Source: Vagococcus allomyrinae (GTDB lineage: Bacteria > Bacillota > Bacilli > Lactobacillales > Vagococcaceae). From it: DNA of 64,000 bases. Where the stretch lies: assembly GCF_017829975.1 (NCBI RefSeq), contig NZ_JAEEGA010000001.1, positions 186,001 through 250,000 of the forward strand, written 5' to 3'. The notes under the pieces were generated by a model. That model ran no database searches and was not told the origin of the DNA. It worked only from the letters and a program-made list of their open reading frames with translations. Shown one piece after another: positions 15,454-22,427 of the stretch (within the stretch, counting starts at the first letter, position 1; each line of letters opens with the position of its first letter). The translations under genes were made by a program, and so were the position numbers.

Positions 15454-16353
15454 ATGGTTAAACGTTTGATAAGTGCTAATGCTTCAGAGATGTTGGGCAT
15501 GACTGCCGAGGAGTTAAAACAAAGTATTAGAGCGAGTGAAGGGCGCACAGTCATGTCGGAAAATGTGGCGACGAGGGAATCTTTTGTCGGAGATATTACT
15601 AATGCTGAAATTGCTAGAGCATTTGGGGCCGATTTGATTTTACTTAATGGTGTAGACGTGTTGCACCCGGATATTTTAGGGTTGGAGGACAGGGAAGAAA
15701 ACTTTGTCGAACAGCTTCATCGTTTAGTTGGGCGGCCAATTGGGGTTAACCTTGAACCAGTTGATTCACAGGCCAGCATGGCGGAAGATCGCTTGGAGAT
15801 AGCAGAAGGTCGTCAAGCTAATTTGAAAACGATTAAAGAGATTGAACGGCTTGGTTTAGATTATGTCTGTTTAACAGGGAATCCGGGAACAGGTGTCACA
15901 AATAGGCAAATCGAAAAGACGATTATGGTGACGAAAGAAGTTTTCTCAGGATTGATTATTGCCGGGAAAATGCATGGAGCAGGTGTTTCCGAACCAGTTG
16001 CTGACTTAGAAGCAATCAAAGGGTTTATTGAAGCAGGAGCGGATATCATCTTGGTACCAGCAGTTGGAACGGTTCCTGGTTTTGATGACGCAGAGTTGAA
16101 AGCCGTTGTTAAATTGGTTCACAGCGAAGGTGGGTTGGTTTTATCGGCGATTGGAACGAGTCAAGAAAGTTCTGATGAAGACACGATTAAAGAGATTGCC
16201 ATTCGCAATAAAATTTGCGGGGTGGATATTCAACACATTGGTGATGCTGGTTTTGGTGGTGTGGCACCAGTTGAAAATATCTTTGCGCTCAGCAAGGCTT
16301 TGCGAGGCATTCGCCACACGGCTTCATTGATGGCACGCTCAATTGCACGTTAG
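15454..16353 (+). CDS. TIM-barrel protein of the DUF7916 / PEP-mutase-like family
   Basis: 299-residue protein of a family often found beside cellobiose-type PTS genes and sometimes labelled haloacid-dehalogenase-like. It has repeated beta-alpha units with barrel-type segments: GADLILLNGVDVLHPDILG (about 53-71), RPIGVNLEPVD (about 91-101), LDYVCLTGNPGTGVTN (about 131-146), GKMHGAGVSEPVADLEAI (about 170-187), ADIILVPAVGTVPGF (about 195-209) and HIGDAGFGGVAPVENI (about 263-278). The alternating hydrophobic strands ending in D/E, G or N suggest a phosphate-binding barrel. No enzymatic role is known to me. It is transcribed with the IIC gene 53 bases on. Confidence 0.7.
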   Translation: MVKRLISANASEMLGMTAEELKQSIRASEGRTVMSENVATRESFVGDITNAEIARAFGADLILLNGVDVLHPDILGLEDREENFVEQLHRLVGRPIGVNLEPVDSQASMAEDRLEIAEGRQANLKTIKEIERLGLDYVCLTGNPGTGVTNRQIEKTIMVTKEVFSGLIIAGKMHGAGVSEPVADLEAIKGFIEAGADIILVPAVGTVPGFDDAELKAVVKLVHSEGGLVLSAIGTSQESSDEDTIKEIAIRNKICGVDIQHIGDAGFGGVAPVENIFALSKALRGIRHTASLMARSIAR

Positions 16354-16406
16354 GGGAATAGCCACTCCTTGAGAGTGGTTGTCGCAAAATAGAGGAGGAA
16401 CGTACA

Positions 16407-17687
16407 ATGAATAAAATTAATGAATTTTTAGAACAAAAAATGTTGCCAATTGCGTCAAAGCTAGGTGCCAACAAGTTCTTAGTAGCGATTCGTGATGGGA
16501 TTACTTTAGCGATGCCTTTGATTATCATCGGGTCGTTAATGATGGTAATCGCCAGTTTTCCTGTGCCTGGTTGGGAAGCGTGGTTGGGAGATATTGGAGT
16601 TGCTGACTACTTATGGAAAGGCACCGACAGTAGTTTTGGTTTAATTGGCTTGGTGGCCAGTTTTGGGATTGCCTATAGTTTGACCAATCAATACGGGGTC
16701 GACGGTGTTCCTTCAGGTATTATTTCTTTATCGTCATTTATTGCAGTAACTCCTTTTGTTAAGTCAGATGCTGGTGCAGGTATGCCAACTGCTTACATGG
16801 GGGCTAAAGGGTTGTTTATTGCCATTATTTTAGGGCTGATCAGTGGCTATATTTATCAGTGGTTTATCAATCATGATATTCAAATTAAGTTGCCGGCAAC
16901 GGTGCCGCCAGCTGTGGCAAAAAGTTTTAGCGCGATTATTCCAGGGGCCTTTATTATTACCTTATGGTTGATCATTTCATCCGTTTTGATCGCCTTAGAT
17001 TTGCCAAACTTACACGACATTGCTCAGGTCATTTTAGGAGGCCCTCTTGGGTTATTAGGCAATAATGTCTTTGGCACGATGATTGTAGTAGGTCTGAATA
17101 GCTTGTTCTGGTTTGTCGGTATTCATGGGGGAAATGTGGTCAATTCTGTGATGCAGCCCTTGTGGATTGCCAATTTAGATGAAAATCGTGCTGCTTATCA
17201 AGCAGGAGCAGAGTTGCCACATATTTTTACAGTAGCCTTTATGGATAACTTGGTTTATATCGGTGGTGGCGGCGCGACCATTGGGTTAGTCCTAGTTTTA
17301 GGGTATTTAGCTCGTAAGAAGAAAACCAGTCAACAAACAAAGGTCTTAGCACCGATTACCGTCGTTCCCGGTTTATTTAATATTAACGAACCAACGATGT
17401 TTGGGTTACCTGTTGTGTTGAATATTATGTTATTAATTCCCTTTATTTTAGCACCGATGGTTAATGTGATCGTTTCTTATTTGGCGATGTCATCCGGTTT
17501 AGTTCCTTTGACAAGGGCGGCTGCTTCATGGACGATGCCACCGATTATTAGTGGGTTTTTAGTCACTGGCAGTATTAATGGTTCCATTTTACAAGTCGTA
17601 TTAATCATACTCGATATCTTGTTGTATCTACCGTTTTATCTAGCGGTTGAGAAGAAATTTAAAGAGCAAGAACTCGGCGAAGGATAG
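16407..17687 (+). CDS. PTS system IIC component, cellobiose/lactose family
   Basis: Membrane channel of the lactose/cellobiose/diacetylchitobiose PTS family (CelB/ChbC-like), 426 residues with about ten hydrophobic segments. Family markers are the N-terminal NKFLVAIRDGITLAMPLIIIGS, GIHGGNVVNSVMQPLW (about 243-258) and the substrate segment NINEPTMFGLPVVLN (about 334-348). No IIA or IIB gene is adjacent, so it must borrow phosphotransfer partners from elsewhere. It shares an operon with the TIM-barrel protein. A strong hairpin follows. Confidence 0.92.
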   Translation: MNKINEFLEQKMLPIASKLGANKFLVAIRDGITLAMPLIIIGSLMMVIASFPVPGWEAWLGDIGVADYLWKGTDSSFGLIGLVASFGIAYSLTNQYGVDGVPSGIISLSSFIAVTPFVKSDAGAGMPTAYMGAKGLFIAIILGLISGYIYQWFINHDIQIKLPATVPPAVAKSFSAIIPGAFIITLWLIISSVLIALDLPNLHDIAQVILGGPLGLLGNNVFGTMIVVGLNSLFWFVGIHGGNVVNSVMQPLWIANLDENRAAYQAGAELPHIFTVAFMDNLVYIGGGGATIGLVLVLGYLARKKKTSQQTKVLAPITVVPGLFNINEPTMFGLPVVLNIMLLIPFILAPMVNVIVSYLAMSSGLVPLTRAAASWTMPPIISGFLVTGSINGSILQVVLIILDILLYLPFYLAVEKKFKEQELGEG

Positions 17688-17704
17688 AAAGATTGGTGAA
17701 GCAA

Positions 17705-17753
17705 ACGAGAAGTGAGTGAATAGTTATGCAGCCTCACTTCTCGTCTTTGTTTT
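17705..17753 (+). terminator. Terminator after PTS IIC
   Basis: ACGAGAAGTGAG pairs perfectly with CTCACTTCTCGT and is followed by a T-rich tract. Confidence 0.85.
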
Positions 17754-17768
17754 ACCGTTAATTAGCTG

Positions 17769-18308
17769 ATGAGGAAAGTCACATCGGCAGTAACAGCTGT
17801 CTCAGCCAGTCATCGGTTGGTAACCCATGACTGGCTTTTAATAGACGTCACAGAGGCTTTTCCTGGTTATCATTTCCCTGATGAAACATTGGTGATAGTC
17901 AATCAAAGCGCGCAACAGTTAGATTTAGTTCTAGACTGGGAGCATGATCAAGCCTTGGCTAACGTGATGTCTTATTATGAAGGAGAGCTCGTAATTGTGA
18001 CAAGTACACAGCGATTTTCTTTGCCGCTGTTTAGTGAAGGGAGTCAGCAGTTGGTAATTGAGCCGAAAAATGAAACAACTTTAATGGTGAAACGGCGGAT
18101 TATTGGAGAGGGGCATGATAACGCTACTCAGGAGCTGACAGGGAATCAGTTGGTTAAACTGGTGATTTCGGCTAATCAGGGTGAGGGGATGCCCTCTACC
18201 AACTTGCCACCATTAGGTCAATCTAGGCGGGGAATACTCCTATTAGTTGGCAGTTTAGTTATTTTAGTCCATGTTCAACTAAAAAAGGGCAGCAGTTTAA
18301 TAATTTAA
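17769..18308 (+). CDS. Hypothetical protein with LPxxG-like C-terminus, possible gene remnant
   Basis: I do not recognise this 179-residue ORF. It starts just after a terminator, with no ribosome binding site or promoter visible. Its body is beta-rich and polar. The end (NLPPLGQSRRGILLLVGSL, then basic residues) resembles a degenerate cell-wall sorting signal: LPxxG, hydrophobic span, positive tail. There is no N-terminal signal peptide, so as it stands it could not be secreted. A 5'-truncated remnant of a surface-protein gene is the simplest explanation. Confidence 0.4.
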   Translation: MRKVTSAVTAVSASHRLVTHDWLLIDVTEAFPGYHFPDETLVIVNQSAQQLDLVLDWEHDQALANVMSYYEGELVIVTSTQRFSLPLFSEGSQQLVIEPKNETTLMVKRRIIGEGHDNATQELTGNQLVKLVISANQGEGMPSTNLPPLGQSRRGILLLVGSLVILVHVQLKKGSSLII

Positions 18309-18322
18309 GCTTAAGAAATTGT

Positions 18323-18370
18323 AAAAATAAACACAAACGCTGATAAAATGACGTTTGTGTTTATTTTTTT
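18323..18370 (+). terminator. Strong terminator hairpin
   Basis: AAAAATAAACACAAACG and its exact complement form a 17-bp stem around a 13-base loop, ending in a T tract. It would stop transcription in either direction. Confidence 0.85.
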
Positions 18371-18558
18371 GAAATGCCCTTTAAGCACGGCATAAACTTG
18401 CTTAAGGGAGGAAATAATCGGTAAGAGCTTTACTAGATATGGCATAATAAGTGTATGGAAAAGCTTTTTGACGTTGAGTGTCAAGGCTTTTTGATTGTGT
18501 TGCTAAGGAAATTTGCTTTAATTAATGTAAGAACTAGTAGAAAATTGAGGTGTAACAG

Positions 18559-18957
18559 ATGGAAGTAGGACAACGAATAAAAGCGCGTAGAAATGAAGAA
18601 AACATGACTCAAGATTTTGTTGCGGAACAATTAGGCGTGACAAGGCAAACAATCTCAAATTGGGAGAATGGTCGAAGTTATCCGGATATTGAGCGAGTTA
18701 TTCAGCTGTCAGAGCTTTATCACTTGTCACTCGATGAATTATTGAAAGGAGATCAAGATATGGTTAAACATTTACAAGAAAATACCACAGTTAATTATTT
18801 TTTGAAACTGTTTAGTTTGTTAATGATACTTAATATTTTTCTGATGGTTGTGATGTTGGTCCTTAAAACAACTAATGATGGTATCTATCTGACGCTATTT
18901 GGTTTAATTGGCGTTAATACACTGTCCATCTTTTACTTGATCATAAAAAAAATATAA
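18559..18957 (+). CDS. XRE-family regulator with two membrane segments
   Basis: Residues 5-60 form a Cro/C1 helix-turn-helix (GQRIKARRNEENMTQDFVAEQ; then TRQTISNWENGRSYP). From about residue 75 the chain has two hydrophobic helices (LKLFSLLMILNIFLMVVMLV and IYLTLFGLIGVNTLSIFYLI), so it is a membrane-tethered DNA-binding protein of 132 residues. This architecture is common in Lactobacillales, often sensing envelope or peptide stress. The next gene, 12 bases on, encodes a small membrane protein and is likely its partner. Confidence 0.85.
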   Translation: MEVGQRIKARRNEENMTQDFVAEQLGVTRQTISNWENGRSYPDIERVIQLSELYHLSLDELLKGDQDMVKHLQENTTVNYFLKLFSLLMILNIFLMVVMLVLKTTNDGIYLTLFGLIGVNTLSIFYLIIKKI

Positions 18958-18969
18958 AGGAGTTTTACG

Positions 18970-19293
18970 ATGACGTTCTCAATTTTACTGTTGATATGTG
19001 GGTTGATTATTGTTTTTTCCAGTATTGGCCTAATGTACTACATTTACCATTTAGTGCTAATGGATGCCAAAAGTCGCAAGCTGGAACAGGCTAAGTTTTG
19101 GTCTGTGATTGCGTCTTCATCACAAAATGGGGGCGGACTGTTACTGTACCTCTTTAAGCGTAGAAATACCTCAAACCTGCTTAGTGCAAGTGAAAACAAA
19201 AGGTTTTTAACGATCAAAAGGAAGATCTATTGTTTGATGGCTCTACACTTACTGGCATTTTTGATGAGTCTAGCAGCTTTAATCCGACTTTGA
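18970..19293 (+). CDS. Small membrane protein
   Basis: 107 residues with two hydrophobic spans, about residues 3-27 and 83-104, around a basic soluble middle (MDAKSRKLEQAKFW...). An AAAGGAG site precedes the ATG. It forms an operon with the XRE regulator. I recognise no family; its position suggests it is regulated by, or regulates, its neighbour. Confidence 0.6.
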   Translation: MTFSILLLICGLIIVFSSIGLMYYIYHLVLMDAKSRKLEQAKFWSVIASSSQNGGGLLLYLFKRRNTSNLLSASENKRFLTIKRKIYCLMALHLLAFLMSLAALIRL

Positions 19294-19346
19294 AGATCAA
19301 GGGGGCAAGAAGTTGGAGACAATCCATGATGAAATTTGAAAAAAAT

Positions 19347-19515
19347 AGCCCTCAGTTGGAGGCTGAGGGCAGGAGATTTTTATTTACACGACGATCTCAT
19401 CAATGTCTAAATGCTAAAGCATCAAGAATTGACGGTTGGAGGAGTAAATAATGAAAAAGTTTTGTTAGGGTTGTTTGTTGGTATGTCTATAATATACCGT
19501 GAAAATGTGAATAAA
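19347..19515 (+). repeat. Duplicated intergenic element, copy 2
   Basis: Second copy of the element at 13331-13505, with the same order: GC-rich hairpin, AGGAGATTTTTATTTACAC, short hairpin (19401-19431), GGAGGAG plus the MKKFC mini-ORF and TATAAT. Small differences lie in the spacer between the two hairpins and just before TATAAT. Confidence 0.8.
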
Positions 19516-19625
19516 GTGTGACAAAGAATAAAGGATAGCTTGAATAATTTATTAAGAAACTCTTATCAGAATGCAAAGGGCATTTTTGGCGATCATGCTA
19601 GCAAAATAAAAAAAGTTTATCTTGT

Positions 19626-19762
19626 CTAACTGACCTCTTTTAGCTAATGTCACCTAATTATCAACTTCAGTCGAAATCGATGTAACCCCCGATATAACAG
19701 GCTTGATACCTCTTTTTTCTTTAGTGAGTGAAAGAAAAAAGTGACAAAAAGAGGTCAGTTAG
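19626..19762. repeat. Large nested inverted repeat, possible structured RNA
   Basis: A perfect 16-base inverted repeat (CTAACTGACCTCTTTT at 19626-19641 with its complement at 19747-19762) encloses a second perfect 11-bp hairpin (CTTTTTTCTTT / AAAGAAAAAAG, 19712-19741). It lies in a gene-free stretch. Confidence 0.55.
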
Positions 19763-21037
19763 CCGAGTTTACAATGATGGATTTTTATGTAAAAATATAG
19801 GCACATAGGTCCTTTGACTTAGCTTAATGCCTCAGAATGAGGCTAATGTTAACTAAATTAAGCCAGTAAAGAAGAACAGCTTAATTACTTGCCTTACACT
19901 AGTTATCTCTAAACTTAATATAACGATCTGCTAGGAAAAAAGCTAACTAAGTTCTTTGGGTGATAATAAGCTGTTGTTGTTTACGATAATACTTGCGACA
20001 TGTCTACTAATTCTGAAACCAACGGGATCTCGATGAACTAGTGACGAACACTTTAAAAATCAGGCCATAAGGATGAGAAGAAAAGTGAGAGAACAGCTAA
20101 TCAACCCAAATGAAGGCGCTGTTTTATAACATGTTTTTCTAGGCTGAAACGTCTAAAAAGTGATTCAGTTGACAGCTTGAATGCTACTAATGTGCTTATA
20201 TATTCCTTGATAAACCTTGATATACCAGTATTTACCAGCGGAGTATATCCAGTCAAATTAATTCCAAGTGTCAACTGATTAGAAAACGCCTTGAAAATGA
20301 CTTCTGGTAAAAAAAACGATTTAACGATCGGAAAATCATGATTACTTAAGAATTAAGATCAGTCGCTAAGGAGTGATTGATAACATCTTGAACCTTTCTA
20401 TTAAGAGGATTAAGTGACTCGGTTGACATGATATCTGGCTGAGGAGAAAATTATGAAATTCAGTGTTTGCAAGGCGCTAGTTGCCCTTGTGGAGTTAAAC
20501 AACAGAGCGCAGATGTCAATTGACTTTGACAACGGCTCAGATTTCACTTTTTCATTAATAACGATTTAACTCATGGAAAGTGAAACAGCTTAAAACTCAC
20601 ATGTATAGCGGAATTTTCGAATTGAATGCTTTATTCTATAACGAAAATATTGCGGTAATATAATAAAAAAGTGAATGGGTTGACAGTCGAAAAATGGCTC
20701 GCATTAAAAATACTAGTACTGAAATGTTGATGTTTCAGCTGTTTAAGTGCTTTTACTTGTAAAGTATTAACTGTTTTTGTCAACTGACTGACTATTGGGC
20801 TTCAATTAATAAACTGATTAAATAACTATAGCTTGAACCTGCGACTCTCCTATTAAACAAAAATCTAGTTTCCGTGATGAGATTATCTCAGTTATTTTAT
20901 TTAAGACTTTTCCATTTACACTCATTGCTATTTTATAAATTTGCTAGAGTAACGCAGTTTGATAAATCAGTGAGCCTTGGTTGAAGGTTTTTAGCATAAA
21001 TCAAGTTGGGACATAACGTCGCTTTGCTTCGAAGCTT
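19763..21037. other. Gene-free region with three spaced GTTGACA...TGTCAA(C/T) repeats
   Basis: No ORF longer than 60 codons with a start site is visible. Three imperfect units begin with AAAGTGAxTCxGTTGACA-like sequence (about 20159, 20413 and 20669) and each closes about 100 bases later with TGTCAAyTGA (about 20268, 20513, 20776). The spacing between units is about 255 bases. A CTTGAACCT...CTATTAA string also recurs (20393 and 20831). Confidence 0.45.
20453..20569 (+). CDS. Candidate 38-residue small ORF
   Basis: ATG with GAGGAG seven bases upstream, inside the second GTTGACA unit. The product begins MKFSVCKALVALVELNN. I recognise no family; it is the only ORF with a good ribosome binding site in this gap and may be fortuitous. 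Confidence 0.25.
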   Translation: MKFSVCKALVALVELNNRAQMSIDFDNGSDFTFSLITI

Positions 21038-21130
21038 CAACTCTTAATGTTTTAGCATTTAAAATTTGTCGAGATCGAAGCAAGCAGGCTTTTGGAGTGC
21101 GTCTATTACGCAATGTTCGTAAAAGTATTG
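21038..21130 (+). repeat. Dispersed hairpin element, solitary copy
   Basis: Contains the AACTCTTAATGTTTTAGCAT hairpin (21039-21068) followed by CTTTTGGAGTGCGTCTATTA, matching the order and sequence of the tail of the 4430-4775 cluster. Confidence 0.6.
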
Positions 21131-21185
21131 GAGGTTGGAACTATTGTCCTAGTCTCTTGATGACAACACTAATCGGATTAAATAT

Positions 21186-21241
21186 AAAGAAGTTGGCAGT
21201 TTGTTTCATCTAAACTTGCCAGCTTCTTTATTTATTCTTTT
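21186..21241 (+). terminator. Terminator hairpin at the end of the gene-free region
   Basis: AAAGAAGTTGGCA and TGCCAGCTTCTTT pair (one G-U) around an 18-base loop, followed by a T-rich tract. Because no gene precedes it on the plus strand, it implies an unannotated transcript from the left. Confidence 0.7.
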
Positions 21242-21309
21242 ATCTTCAGGTCATAAGATGGTAAACTTAATGAAACGTTGATATGAGATCAACAAAGGAG
21301 TGTGGAGAG

Positions 21310-22128
21310 ATGAATTTTCTATTTTCAATTGACGACCGATTTGTTAACCAATTTAAAACAACTTTATTGTCGATCTATCATAATTCCCAAAAGGGTCAAC
21401 ATAATGTCTATGTGCTTCAAAAAGAATTATTAACTCAGACAGAAGAACTGACTCATTTTTGTCATAATTTAGGAATGAACTACTACCCTCTAGTGGTTGG
21501 GAGTGACCAATTTAAGGAAGCACCCGTTTCGAAACGGTATCCGGAAGCAATTTATTATCGCTTATTAGCTTGGAAATATCTACCAGAGTCTGTCACAAAA
21601 ATTCTATATTTAGATGCGGATATTTTGTGTTTGAATGATCTCAGCCCGTTGTATGAAATGGAGCTTAGCGAGTATTTGTATGCAGCAGCGAGTCATACTA
21701 ATTTAACTAATGTCACCACAGTGATTAATAAAGTACGGTTAAAAGCCTATGAATCAGAAGGGTATTTTAATTCTGGCGTGCTACTAATGAATATTAGTCA
21801 AATTAGGCGCGAGGTTCGCGTTAACGATATTTATCACTTTATTGAAGAAAACAAATTGAATTTATTTTTGCCAGATCAGGACATTTTGAACGGGTTGTAT
21901 GGTGAACGGATTGCCCCAATTCCAGATCAGGTCTACAATTATGATGTTAGGAAGCATGCCACCTATGAACTACTAAGCGGGGGGAAATGGGATTTGGACT
22001 GGGTCATTGAGCAAACGGTCTTTTTGCATTTTTGTGGTAAAGACAAACCTTGGTACGATAATTATAAGGGACGCTACAGCTCTGTTTATAAGCATTATTA
22101 CCATAAGGCCAATGGGCAAAGCAACTGA
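21310..22128 (+). CDS. Glycosyltransferase family 8 protein
   Basis: Retaining glycosyltransferase of family GT8 (galactosyl/glucosyltransferases of cell-surface glycans), 272 residues. It has an N-terminal NFLFSIDDRF strand, the metal-binding DxD in KILYLDADILCLNDL (about residues 97-111), the acceptor-side EGYFNSGVLLMN (about 158-169), LPDQDILNGL and the C-terminal FLHFCGKDKPW. I choose ATG 21310 over the upstream ATG because AAAGGAG lies nine bases before it. It is monocistronic, flanked by terminators. The donor sugar cannot be told. Confidence 0.88.
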   Translation: MNFLFSIDDRFVNQFKTTLLSIYHNSQKGQHNVYVLQKELLTQTEELTHFCHNLGMNYYPLVVGSDQFKEAPVSKRYPEAIYYRLLAWKYLPESVTKILYLDADILCLNDLSPLYEMELSEYLYAAASHTNLTNVTTVINKVRLKAYESEGYFNSGVLLMNISQIRREVRVNDIYHFIEENKLNLFLPDQDILNGLYGERIAPIPDQVYNYDVRKHATYELLSGGKWDLDWVIEQTVFLHFCGKDKPWYDNYKGRYSSVYKHYYHKANGQSN

Positions 22129-22357
22129 AGATACGCAATGGCAAGAGAAGTGACAGTTCGAGTTCCGAAGGTCATTTAGGAATAGTGCGTTTGGCAGAAT
22201 GTTTTAAACGGTTATTATCGTGTGATTCAACTCAAAACTATCTCTCATTTAATTTAGCGGATATCGCTGAAATACACGGCCTCGTACATTTTTATTAAAG
22301 AGCTGTGATTGGAGGTATTAAGAAAAAGCTGTATTCAGATGTGAAGTATATACTTAC
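22129..22357. other. Gap with nothing recognised
   Basis: About 230 bases between the GT8 gene and the convergent terminator; no ORF with a start site, repeat or RNA gene seen. Confidence 0.4.
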
Positions 22358-22400
22358 AAAAGGATACTTAACTATTATAGTTAGGTATCCTTTTGTTTGT
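22358..22400. terminator. Bidirectional terminator between GT8 and ABC exporter genes
   Basis: AAAAGGATACTTAACTA pairs over 17 bp with TAGTTAGGTATCCTTTT (one G-U) around three bases, with A and T runs on both sides. It serves the convergent minus-strand ABC operon. Confidence 0.85.
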
Positions 22401-22427
22401 TCGGGTTGTTAAAATGGTGGTTAGTTC

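Noticed and set aside
16106-16330. 74-codon ORF inside the DUF7916-type gene in another frame
   Set aside because: It is a shadow: the long frame has family motifs across the same bases and this ORF has no start signal.
19230-19451. 73-codon plus-strand ORF running from the small membrane protein gene into the duplicated element
   Set aside because: It has no ribosome binding site, overlaps the end of a better gene in another frame and crosses the terminator-like hairpin of the repeat.
13331-19515. Composite transposon bounded by the duplicated element
   Set aside because: The two copies are direct and non-coding, with no transposase or target-site duplication; the genes between them look unrelated to mobility.
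20155-20800. CRISPR array
   Set aside because: The repeated units are about 255 bases apart, only three in number and imperfect, with no 25-35 base repeats, no similar-sized spacers and no cas genes.
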